The position numbers and the translations under genes were made by a program. The notes below the pieces were generated by a model. That model saw only the letters and a program-made list of their open reading frames with translations, was not told the origin of the DNA and did no database searches. Below are positions 16,680 through 24,000 of a stretch of DNA of 45,648 bases, one piece after another. This DNA comes from JBILCM01 sp044353165 (GTDB lineage: Bacteria; Bacillota; Bacilli; Paenibacillales; YIM-B00363). The stretch covers positions 1-45,648 of the forward strand of contig JBILCM010000013.1 in the NCBI GenBank assembly GCA_044353165.1, written 5' to 3'. Position 1 is the stretch's first letter. The number at the start of each line of letters is the position of its first letter.

Positions 16680-17921
16680 TTATTGCGCAAGAGATAACAT
16701 TTGTGTTGGTCCATTCGATGTGGCGTATAACTTCCATGACCCATCACCCTGCAATCGGAACGTATGGATCGAAACGGATCGAACATCGGCAAAGCGCGGA
16801 CCTTTTAGTTTGCGCGCAGTTTGAACCGTGTATACATAAACCTCATCTTGAGCTCGCTCCATCACAACTAACGATTCCAATTCATGTTTAAAATCATACG
16901 CATCGAACATCAAGCGAAGTGCTGGTTCCATGGAAACTTGATCCATCGCATTCACGTCCAGTAAGCTGAGGACGGTGTTCATATCCTCTTTGTTCAATGC
17001 ATCTACATAGCTTGTTAATGACTGTCGGACAGAAGCCTTGACAGATGCGTCCGTAACCAGTTCTTGAGGCTTCCACCCCTCAGGAACAAGCCATTCCAAC
17101 TCAAGTGTTTGGGCATCATAAAGTCGCCATTGGCCAAGCGTGTTCTTTCGAAACGCGACCTCCACCGTTGCAATCTGGTCCATAAAAAAGGCTCCGGATT
17201 GTTTGGTGTGTTTCTCTGTTACGCGCAGGATCGCATCGTTCTTGCGCAATTCCTCAATGACCATTGACATGACCAAAGTAGCAATGTCACGACGCGTATA
17301 AGCATCTTTCAACGCTTGTTGAATCGCGTTACGAATCGGTGACAGTTCGTGAAACATTGCGTCGATGCCCTTCAAATCTTCGAGGTTTGCAAGGCGTACA
17401 TACTCGCTATACGCATCAAAGATCGCTTTTTTGTCAAAATCTCGCGCAGATTTTTGGAAATAATCCCCTTCGGAAACAATCAAGATCAGCCTTTGTTCAG
17501 GGAGCCATTGGACAGTAGCACTGACAGATTCACTAACAAACCGCAACGGAACAAACGCACGACCATTCACGATCGAAGGTGCTTCCGCCAACAGCCGTTC
17601 CGTGCTATTAACAATGGCCTGGAAGCGATCAACTTGCAGCTCAATTTTGATCCCATCGCCATTACCGGTGATGCGCTTAGACACAGGATCCCATGAAACT
17701 TGCAAACCTAAACTTTCAAACAAAGTTCGGAACGGGACGAAAGTTGTGCCATTGCGAATAAAAGGAGGAACCTCTGTTGCCATTGGTTGTCCATTCAATT
17801 CAATGCGAATTTCAGCTTTCGCCGCAAATGCGCCAGCAGTAGGTGTTGGCGTAAACAGCAAAACTAACGAGCCAAACACAACGGTGAGGATAAGACGTCC
17901 AAGAATGAAATGTGAAAACAT
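16680..17921 (-). CDS. Secreted protein with copper-amine-oxidase N-terminal-like domain and two repeated C-terminal modules
   Basis: 413 residues. A signal peptide (hydrophobic run ILGRLILTVVFGSLVLLF, then APTAG-type cleavage region) lacks twin arginines, so Sec export is expected. Residues about 42-150 form the domain named after copper amine oxidase N-terminus, with paired patterns PPFIRNGTTFVPFRTLFESL and RAFVPLRFVSES; it is a stalk or wall-associated domain in spore formers and contains no copper site. Two later regions (about 165-280 and 285-405) each end in W-[RK]-L-Y (QWRLYDAQT and SWKLYATSN), suggesting tandem NTF2-like modules. Cargo and role are unknown. The start follows AGAGGGGA. 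It is divergent from tatAC. Confidence 0.75.
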   Translation of the reverse strand: MFSHFILGRLILTVVFGSLVLLFTPTPTAGAFAAKAEIRIELNGQPMATEVPPFIRNGTTFVPFRTLFESLGLQVSWDPVSKRITGNGDGIKIELQVDRFQAIVNSTERLLAEAPSIVNGRAFVPLRFVSESVSATVQWLPEQRLILIVSEGDYFQKSARDFDKKAIFDAYSEYVRLANLEDLKGIDAMFHELSPIRNAIQQALKDAYTRRDIATLVMSMVIEELRKNDAILRVTEKHTKQSGAFFMDQIATVEVAFRKNTLGQWRLYDAQTLELEWLVPEGWKPQELVTDASVKASVRQSLTSYVDALNKEDMNTVLSLLDVNAMDQVSMEPALRLMFDAYDFKHELESLVVMERAQDEVYVYTVQTARKLKGPRFADVRSVSIHTFRLQGDGSWKLYATSNGPTQMLSLAQ

Positions 17922-18083
17922 AATATAATTCCCCTCTAGATGCACGATGCAGTGGACATGATTTGTATTTCTTTACTTGCTTATTGTATCGGAAAAACAA
18001 CTTGAATGCACCCTTTTACTACCGAACACCAACATGCTCATGCAAAATGACGTAAAGTTTTCATACACTTTCTTTTGTTGATT

Positions 18084-18092
18084 TGTTATAAT
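18084..18092 (+). promoter_or_regulatory. Extended -10 promoter of tatA-tatC
   Basis: TGTTATAAT carries a perfect -10 with the TGn extension. No good -35 is found at normal spacing, which extended -10 promoters tolerate. The start would be about 28 bases before the tatA ATG. Confidence 0.6.
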
Positions 18093-18125
18093 TCAGTCAC
18101 ATCCACTAAGGGAGTTGTAAGCCAT

Positions 18126-18329
18126 ATGCCGTTCGGTAATATCGGTATTACGGGTCTAGTTTTGATCCTTGTCATCGCGCTTATCATTTTCGGTCCATCC
18201 AAGTTGCCTGAGCTTGGCCGTGCCTTCGGTCGAACGTTGAGTGAGTTCAAAAACTCGACGCGGGAACTCGTTTCTAATAACAACAAGAACGATGAAAACA
18301 AAGATGCTCTTAAAGAGGACAAATCATAA
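18126..18329 (+). CDS. tatA: Twin-arginine translocase subunit TatA
   Basis: 67 residues. One N-terminal membrane helix (GLVLILVIALIIF), the hinge FGPSKLPELGRAFG, an amphipathic helix and a polar tail rich in Asn, Lys and Asp. TatA multimerises to pass folded proteins recognised by TatC through the membrane. The ATG is 11 bases after AGGGAG, a slightly long gap; the upstream extension of the frame is untypical. tatC follows after 28 bases. Bacilli Tat systems usually lack a separate TatB, and none is seen here. Confidence 0.95.
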   Translation: MPFGNIGITGLVLILVIALIIFGPSKLPELGRAFGRTLSEFKNSTRELVSNNNKNDENKDALKEDKS

Positions 18330-18357
18330 TTACAAACTATAAGATCCGAGGAAACGC

Positions 18358-19080
18358 ATGAGTGATCAAACACAACATTTTGTTGAACATCTTGCGGAAC
18401 TTCGCAAGCGAATCATCATCACATTAGGCACATTCTTCGTTGCCTTGTGTGGTGCTTTTGTTTTTGTAGATGAATTGCTTCTTTGGTTGACAAAAGATGT
18501 TGAAGGAAAATTGCAATTTTTAGGTCCGACCGACATTATTTGGTTGTACTTAACACTCGCAGGTGTGTTTGCCATAGCGGTCACAATTCCTGTAGCCGGT
18601 TATCAGATCTGGCGTTTCGTCTCACCTGGCCTTAGATTGCATGAACGCCGTATTTCGCTCGCTTACGTACCTGCATTGGCCTTACTATTTATAGCAGGCC
18701 TGATTTTTGGTTATTTTGTTATTTATCCGATGGTTCTCTCTTTCTTAACGGGACTGGCCCAAGATCAGTTTGAATTAAACTACACTGCAGAAAAATACAT
18801 TCGATTCATCATCAACATGACGGTACCGTTCGGTGTATTATTCGAAATGCCTGTGGTCGTGATGTTCCTAACGTCAATCGGCATCTTGAACCCGATGCGT
18901 TTGGCCAGAATGAGAAGAGTCGCCTATTTCGTTCTTGCCGTTGCCGCTGTGTCGATTACACCGCCGGATGTGGTCTCCGACGTGCTAGTCATCGTTCCTC
19001 TTTTTCTGCTATATGAAATCAGTGTCATATGTTCCCGTTGGGTGCATCGCAGAAGACTTGCTAGACTTGGGAGTGAATAA
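18358..19080 (+). CDS. tatC: Twin-arginine translocase subunit TatC
   Basis: 240-residue polytopic membrane protein that recognises twin-arginine signal peptides. The cytosolic N-terminus has HFVEHLAELRKRI, the conserved signal-contact region; about six membrane segments follow, and FEMPVVVMFL and SITPPDVVSD are family hallmarks. GAGGAAACGC precedes the ATG. It forms a two-gene unit with tatA ended by a strong terminator. No substrate with an obvious twin-arginine signal is encoded in the window. Confidence 0.96.
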   Translation: MSDQTQHFVEHLAELRKRIIITLGTFFVALCGAFVFVDELLLWLTKDVEGKLQFLGPTDIIWLYLTLAGVFAIAVTIPVAGYQIWRFVSPGLRLHERRISLAYVPALALLFIAGLIFGYFVIYPMVLSFLTGLAQDQFELNYTAEKYIRFIINMTVPFGVLFEMPVVVMFLTSIGILNPMRLARMRRVAYFVLAVAAVSITPPDVVSDVLVIVPLFLLYEISVICSRWVHRRRLARLGSE

Positions 19081-19086
19081 TTTTTC

Positions 19087-19113
19087 AAAAAGACCAGCTT
19101 GGTCTTTTTTTTT
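19087..19113 (+). terminator. Intrinsic terminator of tatA-tatC
   Basis: Stem AAAAAGACCA/TGGTCTTTTT with a three-base loop, followed by a run of nine Ts (19105-19113). It lies 7 bases after the tatC stop. The matching A-run on the other side would also make it work in reverse, but nothing on the minus strand feeds it. Confidence 0.9.
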
Positions 19114-19172
19114 GAGATGACGCGTAAACTTGTACCCAGAACCGCAATAGGGGGATGGGGGAGGTTCGCGCG

Positions 19173-20432
19173 ATGCTTCGTATCCGCGGTCGTATGGGCT
19201 TGTTAGTCACGGCATTATTAGGCATTGTAGTGATCTTCGGTGCTGTGTTGATTGTAACCTACCCCGAGTTGGTATTCTCCGCCTCATTATCCGGCTTGCA
19301 AATTTGGTGGAAATTTGTCTTTCCTGCCTTGCTCCCTTTTTTTGTTTTGTCAGAATTGATGCTTGGCTTAGGCCTCGTCCATGCACTTGGTGTTATGATG
19401 GATCCGGTCATGCGTGTGCTGTTCCGCTTACCGGGAGCAAGTGGTTGGGCTGTCGCTATGGGGATTACAGTAGGTTTTCCAGCCGGAGCCAAAGCTGCTG
19501 TTGATCTGCATAAAAGAGGCGTTGTTACAGTGGAAGAAGGAAGCCGATTGCTTGCGCTTTCGCATCTTTGCAGCCCCATTTTTTTAACAAGTGTCGTTGC
19601 TGTTGGTTTTTGGGGGCATCCAGAACTCGGAATACCACTTATGATTGTACATCTCATTTCTGCGCTCACAACGGGTATCTTGATCAGCCATCTTGTTTTC
19701 CGCAAACCATCGCAATCCTCGGCAACAGATCGACAAAATCAAACGCCTGCAAATCTGAAAAACATACTGCATGTGATGAATGAAGCGCAACGTAACGATG
19801 GACGTCCTCTAGGTCGCTTGCTTGGAGATGCGGTTTCCGTATCATTCCAGTCTTTGCTTATGGTCGGTGGGTTTATGATCTTGTTCTCCGTTCTTCTAGA
19901 GTTATTATCGATCATCGGTGTGACGAGCGTTTTCACATGGATTGTGCAATCGCTGTTTATCCCATGGGGCATGCCGGCCTCACTAGCTGAAGGCTTTATC
20001 GCTGCATTGCTTGAAATTCATCTTGGGTTATTCACCATTGCACAAAGTGGGGGAATGAACATATGGATCGCAGCGATGTTGAGTGCGATGATCGGTTGGG
20101 GAGGATTGTCTTTACATGCTCAAGTGAAAAGTTTTCTAGGCGGTACGGACTTGCGGTATGCTCCGTTCCTATGGGCACGCTTCATTCATGCAGCCATCTC
20201 CGTCATTACAACCATACTTTTGTGGGAGCCTTTGAAACAATGGTTTGGTGCGATTGTTCCTGCTGTTGCTTTGCATCAAACAGGTGAAAGAATGTCTGCC
20301 AAACCTCTCACAATTGCCCCTGATTGGCCACAATGGATGATCTCTGTGCAAACCCTTGCACTGTTTCTTTGTGTGATGCTGGGCGTCTCACTTTTGTTGC
20401 GTTGGTTTTTATTCATGCCAAAAAATCGATAA
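19173..20432 (+). CDS. ylbJ: Sporulation integral membrane protein YlbJ (SpoVV)
   Basis: 419 residues with about eight hydrophobic segments, and conserved stretches FPALLPFFVLSELMLGLG, GITVGFPAGAKAAVDL and LALSHLCSPIFL. In B. subtilis SpoVV is a sigma-E-controlled membrane protein needed to move dipicolinic acid across the outer forespore membrane. GGGGGAGG lies 8 bases before the ATG chosen; an earlier ATG (19155) lies before this site. It ends 4 bases from the coaD stop on the other strand; rsmD-coaD-ylbJ linkage matches B. subtilis. I see no convincing sigma-E promoter. Confidence 0.93.
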   Translation: MLRIRGRMGLLVTALLGIVVIFGAVLIVTYPELVFSASLSGLQIWWKFVFPALLPFFVLSELMLGLGLVHALGVMMDPVMRVLFRLPGASGWAVAMGITVGFPAGAKAAVDLHKRGVVTVEEGSRLLALSHLCSPIFLTSVVAVGFWGHPELGIPLMIVHLISALTTGILISHLVFRKPSQSSATDRQNQTPANLKNILHVMNEAQRNDGRPLGRLLGDAVSVSFQSLLMVGGFMILFSVLLELLSIIGVTSVFTWIVQSLFIPWGMPASLAEGFIAALLEIHLGLFTIAQSGGMNIWIAAMLSAMIGWGGLSLHAQVKSFLGGTDLRYAPFLWARFIHAAISVITTILLWEPLKQWFGAIVPAVALHQTGERMSAKPLTIAPDWPQWMISVQTLALFLCVMLGVSLLLRWFLFMPKNR

Positions 20433-20436
20433 ATCG

Positions 20437-20940
20437 TTATGTGAATTTGTTCTGGAGCGCCTTCTCGACTTCCATCGGAACAAGGTCGCTAACGGGGCCA
20501 TGAAATTTCGCGATTTCTTTCACAATACTTGAACTTAAGTATGAATACGTTGGATTGGTCATCATAAAGAATGTCTCTACATCCGCACTTAACTTATGAT
20601 TCATTGAGGCCATCTGTAGTTCATATTCGAAATCCGATACCGCACGTAATCCGCGCACAATAACATGCGCTTGTTTCTTCGCCATATAGTTGATCAATAA
20701 ATCGCGGAACCCGTCTATTTCTACATTGGACAGATCTGCGGTCACATCACGCAACAATGCCATGCGTTCCTCCAATGAAAACAAAGGGTTCTTTGTTGTA
20801 TTATTCAACACAGCAACGACCAATCGATCGAATTGCTTGGCCGCACGACGAATGATGTCCAGGTGGCCGAAGGTGACAGGGTCAAAACTCCCGGGATAAA
20901 CGGCTACTTTAACCTGTGAATGGTGCAACACTGATGACAT
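20437..20940 (-). CDS. coaD: Phosphopantetheine adenylyltransferase CoaD
   Basis: 167 residues; makes dephospho-CoA from 4'-phosphopantetheine and ATP. Nucleotidyltransferase motif YPGSFDPVTFGHLDII (residues 15-30), RGLRAVSDFEYE and the second ATP motif TYSYLSSSIVKEIAKF. A GGAGGG site overlaps the rsmD stop region and lies 9 bases upstream. Together with coaBC farther right, two steps of CoA synthesis are in the window, and CoA supplies the phosphopantetheine used by ACP. Confidence 0.97.
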   Translation of the reverse strand: MSSVLHHSQVKVAVYPGSFDPVTFGHLDIIRRAAKQFDRLVVAVLNNTTKNPLFSLEERMALLRDVTADLSNVEIDGFRDLLINYMAKKQAHVIVRGLRAVSDFEYELQMASMNHKLSADVETFFMMTNPTYSYLSSSIVKEIAKFHGPVSDLVPMEVEKALQNKFT

Positions 20941-20946
20941 GATGAC

Positions 20947-21513
20947 TTATCCCTCCTGCTTGCTTGTGTAACCATAAATACTTAATGCTGTTTCTCCGTA
21001 TACGGTCCTGCGATGTAATCGAAACTGATCCATGATTTCTGGATATTCATGTTGCGCTTCATGCTCCACAACGACCGTCCCACCCTCTATTACTAAACCG
21101 TGTGATCCCATATATTGCAGCATCTGCGGTACTTCTTTCAACCGGTATGGTGGGTCAAGGAATACGATGTCGAATGATCTTCCACGTTTAGCCAAGGCTC
21201 TTAACGCTTGAGTTGCATCACTGCGAAACACTTCCGTAACCTCTTCGAACTTGGTGAGCCTAATATTGTGTTTAATCGTGTCTATGCTTCGCTTCTCAAC
21301 ATCAATGAATACCGCTCGTTGCATTCCACGACTGATGGCCTCTATACCAAGCGCCCCTGTGCCGGCAAATAAATCTAGCGCTTCGCCTCCATCAAAATAG
21401 GGCCCTACAATATTGAACATGGCCTCTTTCACTTTATCTGTCGTCGGCCGTGTTCCCATACCAGGCACCGCTTTTAAAGGGAATCCTTTTACTTTTCCTG
21501 AAACAACCCTCAC
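20947..21513 (-). CDS. rsmD: 16S rRNA (guanine966-N2)-methyltransferase RsmD
   Basis: 188 residues from a GTG that gives MRVVSGKVKGFPLKAVPG, matching the family N-terminus; the open frame continues 20 codons to a TTG, but a possible -10 (TATATT on the minus strand, 21541-21546) lies inside that extension. Methylates G966 of 16S rRNA. Motifs: TRPTTDKVKEAMFNI, the SAM-binding DLFAGTGALGIEAISRG and catalytic DPPY. The ribosome site is weak. coaD follows after 6 bases, as ylbI follows ylbH in B. subtilis. Confidence 0.92.
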   Translation of the reverse strand: MRVVSGKVKGFPLKAVPGMGTRPTTDKVKEAMFNIVGPYFDGGEALDLFAGTGALGIEAISRGMQRAVFIDVEKRSIDTIKHNIRLTKFEEVTEVFRSDATQALRALAKRGRSFDIVFLDPPYRLKEVPQMLQYMGSHGLVIEGGTVVVEHEAQHEYPEIMDQFRLHRRTVYGETALSIYGYTSKQEG

Positions 21514-21641
21514 TGGCCGTTCAACCCCACAAGCTCTATAAATATATGTTGTACTTTTCTCATCGTAACACAACTATTACAACGTAAACAATTCCACTTC
21601 CGCTATGTATATTTCTTCTTGGAATGGTAACAATAGAGTTA

Positions 21642-21748
21642 ACGACATCCCAGATGTCGTAGAATACCGCGGAGATGACTTACGTTTCCCCATAAGCTCT
21701 TCGTCCGGTTTCTCCTCTCCCATGAAGGGGGCCGCGCAAGCGACCCCC
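21642..21748 (+). other. Gene-free stretch with two strong hairpins (possible structured RNA)
   Basis: Between rsmD and the YolD-like gene lie 298 bases without a supported gene. ACGACATC/GATGTCGT (21642-21660, loop CCA) is a perfect 8-base stem. GGGGGCCGC/GCGACCCCC (21727-21748) encloses GCAA, a GNRA-type tetraloop on the plus strand, with one C-A mismatch; on the minus strand the same stem is fully paired including one G-U. A terminator follows on the plus strand. Rfam lists a ylbH leader upstream of rsmD homologues; I cannot tell whether this is that element. Confidence 0.4.
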
Positions 21749-21760
21749 GAAACAATTTAT

Positions 21761-21789
21761 CCGTATAGCTTGTGCTATGCGGTTTTTTT
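21761..21789 (+). terminator. Orphan intrinsic terminator, plus strand
   Basis: Nine-base stem CCGTATAGC/GCTATGCGG (one G-U) with loop TTGT, followed directly by seven Ts. Polarity is clear: on the minus strand the stem has a C-A mismatch and is followed by ATAAATTG. No plus-strand gene feeds it, which suggests an unannotated plus-strand transcript. The minus-strand genes to its right end at 21812. Confidence 0.7.
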
Positions 21790-21811
21790 GTATGAATTTA
21801 GCCACATGCGT

Positions 21812-22174
21812 TCAACACTCCGAATAGGTTCGATGCAATTCTACATGCAAAATATTCTCGAACATGATCCACAACGTTTCCCCTACACAAACGAGCTTTA
21901 CAATCCCTTCAATCGGATCAATCTTCACTACCTGCCCCATATGTGTCTCATTCGCATAAAGTCCATACGTTGTAATGCTCGCACTGACATGCTCCTCATG
22001 CGCTTCGTTTAATAAAATTGACATCTCCTCCGTTCGTTGGTCATCAAGCTCTGGCTTCACCTGTTCGAGCAGTCGTGTTCGATGTGTACGAATGGCTAGT
22101 TTATGTTCGGGCAGCATCATACGTGAAGCTTCCCAAATCCCATTGCCACGCAGTTTCTTTCCGCGTAGTGCCAT
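21812..22174 (-). CDS. yolD: YolD-like protein
   Basis: 120 residues from the ATG that follows GGAGG by 10 bases; a GTG upstream, overlapping the polymerase stop, has the ribosome site inside its frame. The family hallmark GIWEASRMMLPEHKLAI is at residues 12-28. YolD-like proteins are commonly encoded next to uvrX/yqjW-type Y-family polymerases in Bacilli and plasmids and are thought to assist or regulate them; the mechanism is not established. It is co-transcribed with the polymerase under an SOS-type promoter. Confidence 0.85.
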   Translation of the reverse strand: MALRGKKLRGNGIWEASRMMLPEHKLAIRTHRTRLLEQVKPELDDQRTEEMSILLNEAHEEHVSASITTYGLYANETHMGQVVKIDPIEGIVKLVCVGETLWIMFENILHVELHRTYSEC

Positions 22175-22206
22175 ATGTTCAGTACCTCCTTCGTATTGTT
22201 GTAGCG

Positions 22207-23439
22207 TCACTTGTAATGCCCGCCAATTTTCGCTGCTCGTCCATAGGCTTGACCCGATAAACCGACAGAGACGGCTCGCACAAGCGAAGAAGTCCCGTAG
22301 CGTTGCTTAATATGATCCGTTGTCCGCTCTAACATGCGGTACATCTCCCGTTCATCGCCAAATTCAACCTGATACGTATCATCCCGGACCAATCCGCCAA
22401 GTGCAATTCCCAAACGCCGTACGGGACGTCCATCCCAAAACCGATGAAATAATGCCTTCGCCGCCCGATACACATGATTCGTCACGTAGGTTGGTTGCGG
22501 CAACGTGGTCTGATGAGAAAACCCGAATTCAAAACCGCCACCCCCACACCCCACGGAAAGTACACGCCCCATTACACCCCGGGAGCGACATCGCCGGCAT
22601 ACTTCTTCTGTAAGCTCCAACAACACCGTATTCACATCGCTCGATTCAGCATAGTCCCGCGGCAACGTCATGCCGTGGCCAATCCCCTGTTGCACAGTCT
22701 CATGCGTGCCTGGCATGACAGGAGAGTCGTCCATGCCGTTAGCAATGCGCCATAACACTTCTCCGTTAATGCCCCACCTACGCTTCAACATCTCAACCGG
22801 TGTTCTTGCCAACTCGCCAATGGTGTAAATACCCATGCGGTGGAAGTGAGTCATCATGCGACTGCCAACCCCAAACATGCCTTGTACAGGAATAGGCCAC
22901 AGCTTGCATTGTACTTCCTCTTTCAGTAATTGATAAACACCTTCGGCATTCTTCTTCGCAAATTGATCACACGCCATCTTCGCCAACACCTTATTGTCGC
23001 TGATCCCAATCCGAGCATACACGCCTGTCTCATTGAGAATTTCATGTTGCATTCGACGAGCTGTCTCCGCTGGCGTACGATGCAGATGTATCGTTCCCGT
23101 CAGTTCACAAAATTGTTCATCGATTGAGAATGGTTCGACTGCATCTGCATACCGTTCTAAAATTCTTGTAATATGCAAGGATACATCGATGTACAACTGC
23201 ATCCGCGGGCGCAATACAATCAAATCCACACATTTATTCATGGCTTCCCCGAGCGGTTGTGCAGCCGTCACCCCGCTTTGCTTCGCTAATGGACAAGCGG
23301 CAAGAACGATGCCGGAACGGATCTTAGGATCGCCTGCAACAACGACAGGACGGTTCACCGTTTCAGGTCGACTCGCTTTCTCAACGCTTGCGTAAAAACT
23401 CTGCATGTCAGCCATCATGATAATACGTGAACGCACCAT
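22207..23439 (-). CDS. Y-family DNA polymerase, UvrX/YqjW type
   Basis: 410 residues; error-prone lesion-bypass polymerase. Catalytic acidic residues Asp11 (MADMQSFYASVEKA) and Asp107/Glu108 (EPFSIDEQFCELTG) are intact. A helix-hairpin-helix region (PVQGMFGVGSRMMTHFHRMG, about 175-194) and little-finger domain follow. SIDEQF with a YolD partner points to the UvrX/YqjW subgroup rather than DinB/Pol IV. AAGGTGAT precedes the ATG. The promoter carries two LexA-like boxes, so induction by DNA damage is likely. It sits between rsmD and recG, where it is not usual. Confidence 0.9.
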   Translation of the reverse strand: MVRSRIIMMADMQSFYASVEKASRPETVNRPVVVAGDPKIRSGIVLAACPLAKQSGVTAAQPLGEAMNKCVDLIVLRPRMQLYIDVSLHITRILERYADAVEPFSIDEQFCELTGTIHLHRTPAETARRMQHEILNETGVYARIGISDNKVLAKMACDQFAKKNAEGVYQLLKEEVQCKLWPIPVQGMFGVGSRMMTHFHRMGIYTIGELARTPVEMLKRRWGINGEVLWRIANGMDDSPVMPGTHETVQQGIGHGMTLPRDYAESSDVNTVLLELTEEVCRRCRSRGVMGRVLSVGCGGGGFEFGFSHQTTLPQPTYVTNHVYRAAKALFHRFWDGRPVRRLGIALGGLVRDDTYQVEFGDEREMYRMLERTTDHIKQRYGTSSLVRAVSVGLSGQAYGRAAKIGGHYK

Positions 23440-23460
23440 CTTATGATCACCTTCAAAATA

Positions 23461-23474
23461 AGAATATTTGTTCG
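23461..23474 (+). promoter_or_regulatory. LexA-like operator, leader site
   Basis: AGAATATTTGTTCG matches the Gram-positive LexA pattern CGAAC-N4-GTTCG perfectly in the right half and three of five in the left half. It lies in the predicted 5' leader, about 22 bases before the polymerase start codon. Confidence 0.65.
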
Positions 23475-23492
23475 TATATGATTGTATTTCAT

Positions 23493-23522
23493 ATTATACA
23501 TCGAACATATATTCTTATTCAA
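23493..23522 (-). promoter_or_regulatory. Sigma-A promoter of the Y-polymerase-yolD operon
   Basis: On the minus strand TTGAAT (23517-23522) and a perfect TATAAT (23493-23498) are 18 bases apart. One LexA-like box fills most of the spacer, where repressor binding would block polymerase access. Confidence 0.8.
23502..23515 (-). promoter_or_regulatory. LexA-like operator, promoter spacer site
   Basis: Minus strand reads AGAATATATGTTCG, differing by one base from the second site at 23461 and placed in opposite orientation. Flanking AATA is also shared, giving near-identical 18-base copies facing each other. The half-site GTTCG is perfect. Confidence 0.7.
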
Positions 23523-23562
23523 GCTTTAATTTGAATGCACCCAACATTGTATAAATAAAAAG

Positions 23563-23605
23563 ATGACACCAATGAGCCAAAACTGAGGCGTCTGATTGGT
23601 GTCAT
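23563..23605 (-). terminator. Terminator after the spoVIF-like gene
   Basis: Perfect 11-base arms ATGACACCAAT/ATTGGTGTCAT with a 21-base loop; on the minus strand the stem is followed by CTTTTTATTTA. It lies 17 bases after the gene and separates it from the SOS-type promoter. Confidence 0.85.
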
Positions 23606-23621
23606 TCTCACGTTCATTGTA

Positions 23622-23912
23622 TTAACGAAACAATTGCCAAAGCTTGATTAAGTGAAGCGTATTGTTTGGATCAATCTTCTGGGCTATGACGAACTTGACG
23701 ATTTGATCCGCTTGTTGTTCAGTCAACTTTTCACCAAGAACATTCGCGACGTATCCAAGGTACCTCCGAACTGTACCACGGTTTTGCAAGTCTGTTTTCG
23801 TGAGTTGACGGAGAATCGTCTTGACCTGATCTTGCTTGACGGGATCTTTCATTCTGCGTTTGATGCGTTCGACCCATTCCACACGAATCCCGTATTGTTC
23901 ATACACTGCCAT
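23622..23912 (-). CDS. Probable stage VI sporulation protein F (SpoVIF-like)
   Basis: 96 residues from the ATG that follows GGGGGTG by 7 bases; the frame stays open upstream but without another site. The region VKTILRQLTKTDLQNRGTVR, then YLGYVANVLGEKLTEQQADQIVKFVI, resembles SpoVIF, a small sigma-K-dependent protein needed for GerE-linked coat assembly in B. subtilis; the first about 30 residues (EYGIRVEWVERIKRRMKDPVKQ-like) are extra compared with the core motif I recall. Identification is by pattern, not alignment. It ends with a strong terminator and follows recG by 88 bases. Confidence 0.6.
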   Translation of the reverse strand: MAVYEQYGIRVEWVERIKRRMKDPVKQDQVKTILRQLTKTDLQNRGTVRRYLGYVANVLGEKLTEQQADQIVKFVIAQKIDPNNTLHLIKLWQLFR

Positions 23913-24000
23913 GCACTGACACCCCCGATAATATCTTATGACGAGGGAGGTCACAAACTGCTTGACCAGAAGAAATTTCGTTTGGCGGGCCATCATCATT

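Noticed and set aside
18002..18013. TTGAATGCACCC occurring both here and at about 23531, both in promoter-containing gaps.
   Set aside because: Twelve-base matches are expected by chance in a window of this size, and the surroundings differ.
21664..21672. TACCGCGG resembling part of the T-box core.
   Set aside because: Only the ACCGCG half matches, no antiterminator partner is found, and no downstream plus-strand gene exists to control.
21577..21723. A 48-codon minus-strand frame (start ATG at 21723) in the rsmD-yolD gap.
   Set aside because: No ribosome site, starts directly after the foot of a GC hairpin, no recognisable family; the hairpins explain the stretch better.
21605..22012. A 135-codon plus-strand frame crossing the same gap.
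   Set aside because: It runs through the terminator and into the antisense of the YolD-like gene and has no ribosome site.
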